The position numbers and the translations under genes are program-made. From assembly GCF_008087625.1 (NCBI RefSeq), contig NZ_CP042997.1:7874001-7938000 (forward strand): a stretch of DNA of 64,000 bases. The letters are read 5' to 3'. Below the pieces are notes generated by a model that saw only the letters and a program-made list of their open reading frames with translations, was not told the DNA's origin and made no database searches. Shown here piece by piece: positions 16,659 through 25,239 of the stretch. This DNA comes from Aquisphaera giovannonii (GTDB taxonomy: Bacteria; Planctomycetota; Planctomycetia; Isosphaerales; Isosphaeraceae). The first letter of the stretch is position 1, and every line of letters starts with the position of its first letter.

Positions 16659-17435
16659 TCATCGCCCGCCCGGGGCCGGCTGGTAGGCCTGCCAGAGGGC
16701 CTTGAAGTAGCGGAGGACGCGTTCCGGGTCGCCGCTCTCAGGGATCTCGGCCAGCGTGTAGCCCTCGTAATTCCGGGCGGACAGGAGGGAGAAAAGCTCG
16801 CGCCAGGGATAGGCCGAGTCGGTGAGGTCGCGGAGGTGGACCTCGCGGACCTTGCCCGCGATGGGCGCGAATCCCCCCTTGACCGACCCGTCCACGACGT
16901 CCGTGGGGTTGGAGTTCCAGCAGGCGAAGACGTTCGGGTGGTCCGCGTAGGCCATGATCCGGGCGAAGTGGGGCAGCTCCTGCGTGATGGCCCCGTGGAC
17001 CTCGACGCGGACCTCCACGCCGAAGCCGGCCGCATGCTCGCCCACCTCGTGCAGTGCACGGCCGATCTGCCGGAGCGTCCCGTCGAGGTTGGCCCCCCTG
17101 GGGATCCCGTTGGGCCGGACCTTCACCCCCGGCGAGCCGAGGTCGTGCGCCAACTCGACGTACTCCTTGGTCTCCTCGATGTTCTTGCGGACCACGGCCG
17201 GCTCCGCCGCCTGGTACTCGAACGCGGAGCCGAGCCCCGCGAGCTCCACGGGCGAGTCCTCGAACCGCTTGCGCACCTCCGCACGCTGGTCCTTCGTCAG
17301 GCCCACCTCGACCTTGTGGGCGTGGCCCGTCCTCAACTCCACCCCCTGGTAGCCGAGCTTCTCGAGCCGGGACAGGATCGTCGGGAGGTCCCAGTCCTTG
17401 GCGATGTTGTACGTGACGATGCCGAGTCGAGTCAT
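16659..17435 (-). CDS. Sugar phosphate isomerase/epimerase-like TIM barrel protein
   Basis: The 258-residue protein has the xylose isomerase-like (AP endonuclease 2) fold: LGIVTYNIAKDWDLPTIL at the start, GYQGVELRTGHAHKVEVG, VRVEVHGAITQELPHFARIM, FACWNSNPTDV, VREVHLRDLTD and LSARNYEGYTLAEIPESGDP. Conserved Glu, His and Asp at barrel-strand ends would bind a divalent metal. It has no signal peptide. Planctomycetes have many such proteins of unknown sugar specificity. It is convergent with the DUF2007 gene. Confidence 0.85.
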   Translation of the reverse strand: MTRLGIVTYNIAKDWDLPTILSRLEKLGYQGVELRTGHAHKVEVGLTKDQRAEVRKRFEDSPVELAGLGSAFEYQAAEPAVVRKNIEETKEYVELAHDLGSPGVKVRPNGIPRGANLDGTLRQIGRALHEVGEHAAGFGVEVRVEVHGAITQELPHFARIMAYADHPNVFACWNSNPTDVVDGSVKGGFAPIAGKVREVHLRDLTDSAYPWRELFSLLSARNYEGYTLAEIPESGDPERVLRYFKALWQAYQPAPGGR

Positions 17436-17619
17436 GGCGGCGATCCCCGGGCGTGACCTCGAGCCGGCCTCGCCGGCCGGCCACCGTCGTGCACTCTAGA
17501 CCCTCCCCGTCACCCCGATCAATCCCGCACCCTCCCCGGGCTTCCGCGGCTTTTGTCGCCGCATCAAGGCTGGACTGCCGCCCGGCATTCGCTTAGGCTA
17601 AACGTGTCTTTGAGAATTC

Positions 17620-18009
17620 GACCGGGTAGCTCAGTCGGTAGAGCAACGGACTTCGCGCGGCGATCGCGCCGCGAGGGAGCCTCGCGCGGGAAGACGCGGA
17701 ACCGCGACGAGTGGATGCCGCAGTATGCTGGGACGCCCTGAGAGCCCTCGCACCACAACGTGGCCGGCAACGGCGAGCGTGACGGTTTGAGAAGCGAGGG
17801 ATTGGGTGATCAGCAGGCAAGGGACCGGCGGATCGTCGGCCCCAGCCCCAGAGACTAGACGCGGCACGCCTGCGATGGCGAAGGGATAGTCCAGACCTTC
17901 AACGCCCCCCGAGACACCGGCCCCCAGGGGCCGACGGCCGAGGGCGGTCGGCGAGAGCCGATGAGGTACGTTAATCCGTTGGTCCTGGGTTCGAGTCCCA
18001 GCCCGGTCA
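17620..18009 (+). tRNA. tRNA-Lys(UUU) interrupted by a group I intron
   Basis: The 5' exon is 17620-17653 and the 3' exon 17971-18009, together 73 nt without an encoded CCA. The acceptor stem GACCGGG pairs with CCCGGTC, followed by discriminator A. The D-arm is GCTCAGTCGGTAGAGC, the anticodon stem ACGGA/TCCGT, and the T-arm CTGGG-TTCGAGT-CCCAG. Joining after U34 and before U35 gives the loop CUUUUAA, anticodon UUU. Splitting so that the intron ends in G, as group I introns must, gives Lys. The alternative Asn (GUU) would leave the intron ending in C. The variable region (TTGGTC) is also Lys-like. Confidence 0.9.
17654..17970 (+). ncRNA. Group I self-splicing intron in the anticodon loop
   Basis: The 317-nt intron follows U34 of the exon and ends in G (17970). 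The conserved P7 core strands are present: AGAGACTAGAC at 17850-17860 and GGGATAGTCCAG at 17883-17894, pairing GACUA with UAGUC. A hairpin of seven pairs (CGCGGCG/CGCCGCG) starts two bases into the intron and is followed by GAG, which can act as a three-base internal guide for exon CUU with the usual U-G wobble. This layout resembles the compact tRNA-Ile intron of Azoarcus. No homing endonuclease ORF is present. Confidence 0.9.
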
Positions 18010-18175
18010 TTCGCGAAGGGAGCCGCCGGGAGGCGGCTGCTTTCGTCCTCTCTCAGCCCCAATTGGCGAGACGTCCATCGTCCGAATGCTGGTTCAGTCC
18101 GATGGTTCGCCATCGGGAGTCGCCCCTCGAGGTGCGCCTATCCGCACGTCCCGTTTCGGGGCCTGAGCCGGGCAT

Positions 18176-18613
18176 TCATTCCGCCTCGGGCGACCGCGGT
18201 GCCTTCCTGCCAGTCCCGCCGCGGCCCCGCCCCTTCTTGGCGGGCTCCGGCTGGTTGACGACCGTGGCGAGCAGTTCCGCGAGGCGGCGGCCGGCGTCGC
18301 AGTCGCATGCGGCCAGCTCCGCCATCTCGGCGAAGCTAAGCTGCGGATCCGGGAACGGCAGCCGCCCCTCCGCCTGCCCGGCCGTGGACATCAGGGTGTA
18401 GAGCCTGGCCCGATGGCGGAGCTTCACGCCGCATCGCTTCAGCAGCTCGAGCTCGCGATAGAAGGTCCTCAGCCCGATGTTCAGGTGCGAGAGGATGACG
18501 TCGCGGGTCCGCGCCTCCTCCGCGACGAAGCGAACCAGCCGATGCAACCGGGCCGCGCGCTGGAGCGTGATGTGGACCGACGGGCGACGACGGGGGGTCG
18601 GGGGATTGCTCAT
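18176..18613 (-). CDS. Small HTH regulator, DeoR/YafY-like N-terminus
   Basis: I chose the ATG at 18613 (MSNPPTPRRRPSVHIT), which has GGAAGG nine bases upstream; a longer ORF to 18739 is Arg/Gly-rich filler. The 145-residue protein has a winged-helix-like segment at about residues 20-60: ARLHRLVRFVAEEARTRDVIL then LNIGLRTFYRELELLKRCGV, the layout of YafY/DeoR-type HTH domains. The rest contains a short helical region and a basic tail (KKGRGRGGTGRKA). No ligand-binding WYL domain is present, so it is shorter than usual. Its targets are unknown. Confidence 0.6.
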   Translation of the reverse strand: MSNPPTPRRRPSVHITLQRAARLHRLVRFVAEEARTRDVILSHLNIGLRTFYRELELLKRCGVKLRHRARLYTLMSTAGQAEGRLPFPDPQLSFAEMAELAACDCDAGRRLAELLATVVNQPEPAKKGRGRGGTGRKAPRSPEAE

Positions 18614-19060
18614 GCTCGACAGCCTTCCGATCCGTGGGCGATCCGAGACCCGGCCCTCCGGGCGGACCGGGAACCTACCGCCCCGCTCACCCTCGCCACC
18701 GAGCACGGGCGACGAATGAGGGGCCCTTATGACACGCATCCATGCCCTTCATCCATCGTATCGCCTCGCGGAGTCCGACCGGAAGGAATTTTCCGGCCGT
18801 GCGGACTGGGACCATTCTAACGAATTCCTCAAGCGTACCGCCCGGTCGGCCGATTAGGAGAGAAGGTTCGCCAAGTCTCCCCGCATTTCGACCGCGACGC
18901 CCGACTGCTCGGAACGAGGCCGCACACAAGTCTCGGTGCGGCAAGAGGATCATCGACGGGGGGCGGGGGGACCTGGCTCGGGTCGTGGCTCGCGAGGCGT
19001 TCGAGGTGTACGCCGCAGCAGTCGATCGGCCTTGCCTCCTGGATAAGGGGTGAGAGAATC
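18614..19060. other. Intergenic region upstream of the LEPR-XLL gene
   Basis: These 447 bases hold the divergent control region between the HTH gene and the secreted protein gene. I see no supported gene; the 103-codon ORF from 18742 is Arg/Pro-rich with no ribosome site. A slightly AT-richer stretch at 18810-18840 may hold promoters. AAGGGGTGAG just before 19061 is the likely ribosome site of the next gene. Confidence 0.45.
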
Positions 19061-20908
19061 ATGTCGCCGCGAATGCCCTCGCCATCGAGACGATCCTTCC
19101 GGCCTCGCGCCGAGGATCTGGAAACCCGGCAGTTGCTCTCGGCGCTGTCCACGAAGCCCACGGCCACCGTCTCGGGCACCGACACCAAGGGCGACCACTG
19201 GACCCTCACGCTCTACGGCCCGGGCACGATGAACGTGGTGGACACCGCCGGCATCGCCTTCACCAAGGCGAACCGCAACCAGGCCCGGGACATCGGCGCC
19301 ATCACCGTCTCCGGGACCGTGACCTCCCAGAGCCGGCTCATCGGCAAGGTGACCCCGGGGGCGAACTCCGACGGCCGCGTCTTCTTCCAGCAGATGAACA
19401 TCGAGGCCACCGGCGCGTTCAGCCGCCTCGATCCGACCCGGCCGCTCTCGCTCACCGACCCGACCGCCCAGAACGGCATCGCCGCGGTCAACATGCCGGA
19501 CTTCTGGCTCGGCAACACCAGCGGCACCAAGCCGACCCAGTCCTCGCCGCTCCACGCCGGCTTCTTCGTCGCCGGCTCGATCACGGCCACGGAGGGCATC
19601 AACGTCCTCCGCTTCGGCGGCGTCGACGCGACGTACACGCCGACCGGCGGCACCCCGCTGAACACGACCTCGCAGAACAACGAGTTCGTGGTCAGCATCG
19701 GGACGCCCGTCGCCGGCGGCGTCAGCGTCATCGTCAAGAAGTCGATCACGGACGCCCAGACCGTGGCCCCGACCGGCACCAACACCACCGGGCAGGTCTT
19801 CCAGCAGAGCGCGACGTTCCTCGCCACGGGCCGCCTGAACCTCTTCCAGGCGAACGAGATCGACGGCAACACCACGCCCTCGACCGCGACCCTGCCGGCC
19901 GCCAGCCCCTCCCAGTTCCTGCTCAATCCGCCCGCCCCGACGCCGACCACGACCGAGGCCGGCGGCACCTACGTCGTCTCCCAGGGCGGGGCCGTCACGG
20001 GGCAGATCGGCAACATCAAGGTCCTCGGCAACGCCACCAACTTCACGACCTTCACGATCGAGAACGACGTCTTCTCCACGCAGCAGGAGGGGGTGCTCGA
20101 CCCCCGCATCACCAACTTCTACATCGGCGGCGAGACCAACAACGTCGCCGTCGTCGCCCCCGGCGGCACCCGCAACGTGTCCTTCGGCCGCGGCATGGAC
20201 AACGTCAAGATCAACACCCAGTTCATCCAGTACCTCAAGGTGAACCGGGGGGCCGTGAACTCCTCCGTGACCTCGTCCCGCCAGATCGGCAACATGATCT
20301 TCGGCGGCGACGTCATCAACTCGCTCATCCAGTCCGGGTATAGCCAGACCCTGGCGACCTACGCCAACACTCCCTCCAGCGGCTTCACGTCCGGCGGCGG
20401 CGTCTTCAACGGCGTCCGGCCGCCCGACATCTCGGACCGGCAGCAGAACTCGCTCACGGGCGTCTTCGCCCCCACGGCGCACGGCGGCGGGGCGATCAAG
20501 GGGCGGATCGCCGGCAACGTCATCGACTCCGTCATCTCGACGTCCGTGGATCCGGATCCGAGCGGGATCAACGAGCCCGGCACGTTCTCGCCGGCCACCA
20601 CCAAGTTCTTCCCGTTCGGGACGCCCCAGAACATCGTCCTGCCCCGCGGCACCATCGACGTCAAGGTCGAGGGGGTCGTCGACAACTCCGGGGTCCAGTC
20701 GGGCGGCAACCCGCTGGTCTCGCCGGACGTCCCCGCGGACACCGCCTTCTTCGCCGCCCACGTCAAGGTGAAGCACGGGCCGGTCGTGCCGCCGAACGTG
20801 GACCAGCTCTCCAAGTCCGAGCCGATCCGGTTCGGCCACAGCCAGCGGTGGCTCAAGGGCCTCATCCGCCGCGACAACTCGATCAACTTCCCCGGCAGGA
20901 AGGCCTGA
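19061..20908 (+). CDS. Secreted beta-rich protein with LEPR-XLL-type N-terminus
   Basis: The 615-residue protein begins MSPRMPSPSRRSFRPRAEDL and continues ETRQLLSA, which matches the planctomycete LEPR-XLL motif that marks very varied exported proteins. The remainder is Thr, Ser, Asn and Gly-rich with short beta-strand-like units (GAITVSGTVTSQSRLIGKV, GQIGNIKVLGNATNFTTFTI, NNVAVVAPGGTRNVSFG, NRGAVNSSVTSSRQIGNMI), suggesting a beta-helix or similar surface protein. No enzyme motif is visible. Composition is uniform, without Cys. Confidence 0.82.
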   Translation: MSPRMPSPSRRSFRPRAEDLETRQLLSALSTKPTATVSGTDTKGDHWTLTLYGPGTMNVVDTAGIAFTKANRNQARDIGAITVSGTVTSQSRLIGKVTPGANSDGRVFFQQMNIEATGAFSRLDPTRPLSLTDPTAQNGIAAVNMPDFWLGNTSGTKPTQSSPLHAGFFVAGSITATEGINVLRFGGVDATYTPTGGTPLNTTSQNNEFVVSIGTPVAGGVSVIVKKSITDAQTVAPTGTNTTGQVFQQSATFLATGRLNLFQANEIDGNTTPSTATLPAASPSQFLLNPPAPTPTTTEAGGTYVVSQGGAVTGQIGNIKVLGNATNFTTFTIENDVFSTQQEGVLDPRITNFYIGGETNNVAVVAPGGTRNVSFGRGMDNVKINTQFIQYLKVNRGAVNSSVTSSRQIGNMIFGGDVINSLIQSGYSQTLATYANTPSSGFTSGGGVFNGVRPPDISDRQQNSLTGVFAPTAHGGGAIKGRIAGNVIDSVISTSVDPDPSGINEPGTFSPATTKFFPFGTPQNIVLPRGTIDVKVEGVVDNSGVQSGGNPLVSPDVPADTAFFAAHVKVKHGPVVPPNVDQLSKSEPIRFGHSQRWLKGLIRRDNSINFPGRKA

Positions 20909-20916
20909 CACGTCGC

Positions 20917-20944
20917 CCCGCCGCGGTCACTTCGCCGCGGCGGG
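20917..20944. terminator. Hairpin between convergent genes
   Basis: CCCGCCGCGG (20917-20926) and CCGCGGCGGG (20935-20944) form a perfect 10-bp stem with an 8-base loop. It sits between the ends of the LEPR-XLL gene and purD and overlaps the last codons of purD. There is no T-run, but position and stability suggest a bidirectional stop signal. Confidence 0.5.
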
Positions 20945-22435
20945 CACCTTCTCGGCGATGTCGCGGCGGTAGTAGCCGCGGGGGAACCGCACCGTGCGGA
21001 CGGCCTCGTAGGCGCGGTCGCGGGCCTGCTCCAGCGTCTCGCCCAGCGCGGTGACGTTCAGGACGCGGCCGCCGTCGCTGACCACCCTCGCCTCGCGGCC
21101 CTCCGCGGCCGCGGCGCGGAGCTTCGTGCCGGCGTGGAAGACCTTCACGTCCGGCAGCCGGTCCGCGGCGTCGAAGTTCTCGACGCGGTGGTCCCGCTCG
21201 TAGTGGCCGGGATACCCCTCGGCCGCCATCACAACCGTGACCGACGGCCGACGGTCCCACTCCATCCGCACCGAGTCCAGCCGCTCGTCCACGACCGCCT
21301 CCAGCGCGTCGAGCAGGTCGGTCTTCAGCCGCATCAGGATGACCTGCGTCTCCGGGTCGCCGAACCGGACGTTGAACTCCAGGACCTTCGGCCCCTGGTT
21401 CGTCAGCATCAGGCCGGCGTAGACGAGCCCGCGGAACGGCCGCCTCGCCCGCTTCAGGGCGTGGACGACCGGGACGAGGATCTCCCGCTCGATCTCCTCC
21501 ATCAGCTCCGGCGTCATCCGGGGGGTCGGGGAGAAGGCCCCCATGCCGCCGGTGTTCGGCCCCTCGTCGTGGTCGAACGCCCGCTTGTAGTCCTGGCTCG
21601 ACTCCAGCGGCACGATCGTCCGGCCGTCGGTCAGCGCCAGGACGCTCGTCTCGAAGCCGTCGAGCTTCTCCTCGATCAGCAGCGTGTCCCCCGCCTGGCC
21701 GTACACCCGCCGCACCATGATCTCGTCGATGGCCGCGAGCGCCTGCCGGAGGTTATTGCAGACGTAGACCCCCTTCCCCGCGGCCAGGCCGTCCGCCTTG
21801 ATCACAAGCCCGAGCGGCCGGCCCAGGACGTAGTCCCGCGCGTCGGCGACGGCGGAGAAGACGCGGCGGTTGCTCCGCTCCTCGATCTCAACCTGCACGC
21901 CGGGGGCCATCATCTCGCGGGGGTCGAGGATCCGGTCGATCGCCTCGAGCGCCTCGGCCGCGGTCCGGCAGTGGAGCGTGTGGCGGATCGTGGACCGGCC
22001 CCGCGACCGGATCACCAGGGAGACCTCGCGGGAGAGGATGTAGTGCTCGGCGTCCGGCGCCGAGCGGAAGATCCGGTAGTCGGCCGTCGGGATGCCCGCC
22101 TGCCGCATCAGCTCCTTGGCGAACGTCTTGGACCCCTCGAGCTCCGCCGCATCCTTCCGCGGCCCGAAGATCCGCAGCCCCTCGCGCTGGAAGATGTCCA
22201 CGATCCCCTTGACCAGCGGCTCCTCCGGCCCGACCACCGTCAGCCCGATCCCCTCCCGCCTGGCGAACTGGAGCAGGCCGCGATGGTCGTTCGCCTCGAT
22301 GGGCACGTTCTGCACGTCGAGCGCCGTGCCGGCGTTCCCCGGGGCGCAGTAGACAGCCGTCACCCTCGGCGACTGCTTGAGCTTCCAGCAGAGGGCGTGC
22401 TCCCTCCCCCCCTTGCCGATCACCAGGACTTTCAA
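20927..22435 (-). CDS. purD: Phosphoribosylamine-glycine ligase
   Basis: The 502-residue protein is the ATP-grasp enzyme of purine synthesis (phosphoribosylamine + glycine + ATP to GAR). It begins MKVLVIGKGGREHALCWKLK; VVGPEEPLVKGIVD, GSKTFAKELMRQAGIPTADY, VIKADGLAAGKGV and NTGGMGAFSP are present, as is VLEFNVRFGDPETQ with metal ligands. It is about 70 residues longer than the usual ~425-430. The extra block, about residues 128-197, looks like a diverged tandem copy of 198-267: DAEHYILSRE and LVIRSRG against DARDYVLGRP and LVIKADG, then C..., ALEAIDRIL against ALAAIDEIM. The second copy keeps the ATP-binding loop, so activity is expected. Confidence 0.93.
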   Translation of the reverse strand: MKVLVIGKGGREHALCWKLKQSPRVTAVYCAPGNAGTALDVQNVPIEANDHRGLLQFARREGIGLTVVGPEEPLVKGIVDIFQREGLRIFGPRKDAAELEGSKTFAKELMRQAGIPTADYRIFRSAPDAEHYILSREVSLVIRSRGRSTIRHTLHCRTAAEALEAIDRILDPREMMAPGVQVEIEERSNRRVFSAVADARDYVLGRPLGLVIKADGLAAGKGVYVCNNLRQALAAIDEIMVRRVYGQAGDTLLIEEKLDGFETSVLALTDGRTIVPLESSQDYKRAFDHDEGPNTGGMGAFSPTPRMTPELMEEIEREILVPVVHALKRARRPFRGLVYAGLMLTNQGPKVLEFNVRFGDPETQVILMRLKTDLLDALEAVVDERLDSVRMEWDRRPSVTVVMAAEGYPGHYERDHRVENFDAADRLPDVKVFHAGTKLRAAAAEGREARVVSDGGRVLNVTALGETLEQARDRAYEAVRTVRFPRGYYRRDIAEKVPAAAK

Positions 22436-22896
22436 GCTGCGGACTCCCGAGTGGCCCCTGGGTCAGATTCCTCCTCCATCTTAGATACCCCCCCGCCCGG
22501 AGAACAGAACAGTCTGCCGACCTCCGCGGCTGCGAGGCCCACCGAGTCGGCTCGGCCACAAGTCGGCAATCGGCGCGAGCCGGTTCACCGGCCAGGAGGC
22601 GACGAGACCTGGGACGCCCCAATCGCCGAAACCGTCTGATCTTCCACGACTCGATCGTAAGTCGATGCGGGCGGTTCCCCCGTTTATCACGGCATGCTCA
22701 CTCCCCGGGCGAACCTTACGTGGCCATCAAACTCCATTCGAGCCTGGCCGTTGACTCCTCTGGCCAGGTCGAGGAAAGTCGGGTGGGCTCCGTATTCGGC
22801 GACGCCCTGAACGGGTCGGTCTCGGAACGCTGAGGCGAGACATGAGTCACTCCCCCCGGTAGATTACGGCTCCTGGCCCCGCCGCCCGAGAGCCCG
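22436..22896. other. Intergenic region with a coding-like remnant
   Basis: This stretch upstream of purD and of the SUKH gene has no intact gene. At 22711-22833 there is an open stretch of 40 codons (reads EPYVAIKLHSSLAVD, SGQVEE, VGSVFGDALNGSVSER) ending in TGA eight bases before an ATG at 22842. It looks like the C-terminal end of a lost gene. Confidence 0.35.
22711..22833 (+). pseudogene. Remnant C-terminus of an unknown gene
   Basis: The 40 codons have no start and no identified family, but the composition is protein-like. The TGA at 22831-22833 lies eight bases before the ATG of the SUKH gene, the spacing of an operon. SUKH proteins are often immunity proteins encoded right after their toxin, so this may be the tail of a toxin gene. 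That link is inference only. Confidence 0.22.
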
Positions 22897-23339
22897 GTGG
22901 ACGTGGGCACCGCGTCGGGGTGGGCTCGCGTGGAATTTGAATTCGGGACGGCGCTCTCGGGCGACTACAAGTGGCTCATCGATACGTACGGCACAGGACA
23001 CTCCTGCGACCTGCCGGTCGTACTCAATCCATTCGCCATGGCCGAAGGGAGGAACCTCCTCGCCCAGATGAAGCCGCTGCTGGCTCATAATCGTTCGAGC
23101 CCAACGTATCGGCGTCCGTTCCTCCACTTTCCGGAGCCGGGCGGCTTACTGGCGGTGGCGCAGGACCTCAATGCCGGGTCGCTATTCTGGTTGACGGCGG
23201 GAGATGCCGGCAATTGGGCCCTCTTTCATTACGACGGGGGTGGCCGGCGACATCAGGCTCATCCAACGACACTCGTCGAGTTCCTTGTCGCCTGGATCGG
23301 AGGCCGATCACCGGAAAGTTTCTTCGGGGTGGGGAACAG

Positions 23340-24839
23340 CCAATAGTGTTCGGCCCGCCGATTGCTCTGCGGGGCTGGGCCCGCGGCGGGCCCCCTCCGG
23401 GGATCGCTGAGGCGACGTCCGGGCGGCCGATCGAGGCCCTCGGGGCGGGTGCATGGGCCACGGCGCGATCCTACCGCGCAGCGGCGAACGCCGCGGGCTC
23501 GGCATCGAGCCGCGTGCTCAGGAGGCCGCACGCTTCGCTTTTTCGGCCCGCTTCAGCCCCTCCAGGTGCGCCACCAACTCGTCCAGGTCCGCCAGCCCCG
23601 TGAAGTAGTGGCAGATCATCTCGTAGGTCCGCAGCGTCGGCTTCCGCTCCGTCCACAGGCTGATCAGCAGGCACGCGATGATGGCGCAGTACGCCTGGAT
23701 CTCGATCCCCGCCTCGTGCGTGCTCAGCAGCCGCCGGCAGCCGAGCACGTGCTTGAAGAACCGGAAGAACAGCTCGATCGTCAACATATGCTTGTATATA
23801 TTTGCGATAATCTCGGCCGGCACGTCGAGGAGGCTCGTGGCGATCCGCAGGATGCCGTCGCTGGACGGGCCCGCCGTGCCGCCCTTGCGGCCGCCGCGCT
23901 TCGTGTGCGGCGTCGTCCTCACCATCACGATCCGCACCGGGTGGCCCGGCCGCTCGCCTTCCTTCCGATCGCCGCCGAGGTTCACCACGACGTCGCGGAT
24001 CACCCCGGCGGCCTTCGCCGCCTCGGTGACCGGCCGCTCCTCGACCACGTCCATGAGGTTGGTGTTGTCGCGGACCCGGCAGACGTAGCTGCTGCCGGCC
24101 GCGACGATGTCGCGGAAGAGGGTGAACTGGGCGTACCACCGGTCCATGACGTAGCAATGGTCCGGCTCGAGGCGATCGCGGAGCCGGTTCTTCTCGTCGT
24201 CCTTGCCGCTGTTGGAGGCGCGGGTGACGTCGATCCGCACCGGCACGCCGCGGTCGATGTCGAAGTGGGTGTGCAGCCGCCAGCCGCTGTGCGAGCCGCC
24301 GTTCTTGTCGCCCATGAAGGCGGCCTCGGTGATCGACTTGAGCGTCTTGACGACGCTGCCGTCGACCGCCGTCAGCGCGTGCGCCAGGTGGCCCTGGCGG
24401 ACGTCGCGGACCGGCCCGGCGTCGGCGGCCAGGGCGTCGATGATCCCCAGGAGGCGGCCCGGCTCGAAGACCTCCACGGCCTCCGACAGCGAGCCCAGCG
24501 AGGCCCGCGAGCAGCCGAGCTTGCGCTGCACGTTGCGGAGCCCGCTGACCTGCTGGATGGCCCGCAGCGAGCGGACGACCGGGTTGAACATCGAGAGCAG
24601 GACGAGCATGCAGTACTGGTCATAGAACAGGCAGCGGTTGCCCGCCCTGTCGCGATCGCAGCCGACCTCGTGCAGCGAGTCGAGCAACGGCAGGAGCCGC
24701 TCGACGTACTTCACGCCCCGGATATCCCGGGATTTCAGAGGTTCGGCCGCGCGCTTCGCCATCCCCGAGCCCTCGCCGCCTGGAAGGCAACCTCAGCCCG
24801 GGTGATCTATCGCGCAAATCCTGTGCCGAACACTATTGG
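23340..24839 (-). mobile_element. IS4-family insertion sequence, 1500 bp, intact
   Basis: Terminal inverted repeats CCAATAGTGTTCGGC are identical at both ends (23340-23354 and the complement at 24825-24839). A perfect 7-bp target duplication GGAACAG flanks it (23333-23339 and 24840-24846). It contains one full-length transposase gene. It is inserted in a SUKH gene. Perfect repeats and duplication suggest a recent and possibly still active insertion. Confidence 0.93.
23518..24762 (-). CDS. IS4-family transposase
   Basis: The 414-residue protein has the DDE catalytic triad of IS4: LTAVDGSVVKTL (first Asp), CYVMDRWYAQFTLF (second Asp) and YKHMLTIELFFRFFKHVLG (Glu). The last segment fits the IS4 Y-(2)-R-(3)-E-(6)-K signature, with Met in place of Arg. 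The N-terminal part carries LLPLLDSLHEVGCDRDRAGN and QVSGLRNVQRKLG. No stop or frameshift interrupts it, and the inverted repeats lie outside it, so the element looks functional. Confidence 0.92.
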   Translation of the reverse strand: MAKRAAEPLKSRDIRGVKYVERLLPLLDSLHEVGCDRDRAGNRCLFYDQYCMLVLLSMFNPVVRSLRAIQQVSGLRNVQRKLGCSRASLGSLSEAVEVFEPGRLLGIIDALAADAGPVRDVRQGHLAHALTAVDGSVVKTLKSITEAAFMGDKNGGSHSGWRLHTHFDIDRGVPVRIDVTRASNSGKDDEKNRLRDRLEPDHCYVMDRWYAQFTLFRDIVAAGSSYVCRVRDNTNLMDVVEERPVTEAAKAAGVIRDVVVNLGGDRKEGERPGHPVRIVMVRTTPHTKRGGRKGGTAGPSSDGILRIATSLLDVPAEIIANIYKHMLTIELFFRFFKHVLGCRRLLSTHEAGIEIQAYCAIIACLLISLWTERKPTLRTYEMICHYFTGLADLDELVAHLEGLKRAEKAKRAAS

Positions 24840-24954
24840 GGAACAGCCCGTCTATCATCCGACGATCGCCCGTGTTCCGCCCCTTCGGCGGTATGGCCGG
24901 CGAGCGGCCGGGAGCGACCGTCGTCGATGCTTCCGGGCTTCCGGGGGGCGGTCG

Positions 24955-25239
24955 ATCCACACCCGGTCGGAGGCCATCGCGTGGTTCCTGTCGCGGGGGC
25001 ACTACGCGTTGGAGATGGACACGTTCGCGCCCGGGGAGTTCTTCGCGTGCACCTCGGCCGGTCAGGATGAATGGGGCGACCCATCGGTGCATGGGAAGTT
25101 GATCGTCATCCATCCTAGGGCGGACGCCTGGGTCGCGGAGTCCGTGCCAGGCATGAACGGAGAATCTCGATTCGATCCCTCGGCATTCGCGTCGTTTGAG
25201 GCTGCCGCAGAGGCAGGAGGGGCGATCATCGCGAAATGA
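24955..25239 (+). pseudogene. 5'-truncated ORF of unknown function
   Basis: The frame reads RSIHTRSEAIAWFLSRGHYALEMD, then FAPGEFFACTSAGQDEWGDP and FASFEAAAEAGGAIIAK before a stop at 25239. The composition (aromatic and acidic residues, few Arg/Pro runs) is like a real protein, unlike shadow frames. There is no start codon at a sensible place, so it is probably the C-terminal part of a lost gene. The family is not recognised. Confidence 0.35.

Larger units (their letters stand above)
22842..25102 (+). pseudogene. SUKH (SMI1/KNR4) family gene disrupted by an IS4 element
   Basis: Open frame from 22846 reads RLLAPPPESPVDVG, WARVEFEFGTALSGDYKWLI, DTYGTGHSCDLPVVLNPFA and VEFLVAWIGGRSPESFFGVGNS, the core of an SMI1/KNR4-type SUKH domain. 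It is broken after codon Asn at 23339 by the IS4 element. Beyond the IS (24847 on) the same frame continues SIIRRSPVFRPFGG, the typical C-terminal end, and stays open to 25102. A probable start ATG at 22842 is out of frame by one base and meets TAG at 22860, so the 5' end is also frameshifted. SUKH proteins act as immunity proteins to secreted nucleases and other toxins. This copy is probably dead. Confidence 0.75.

Noticed and set aside
17620-18009. Reading the split tRNA as tRNA-Asn(GUU)
   Set aside because: That split would make the intron end in C, against the group I rule of a terminal G. The variable loop and discriminator fit Lys better.
18742-19053. A 103-codon ORF upstream of the LEPR-XLL gene
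   Set aside because: There is no ribosome site and no motif, and the composition is Arg/Pro-rich. It spans the expected promoter region.
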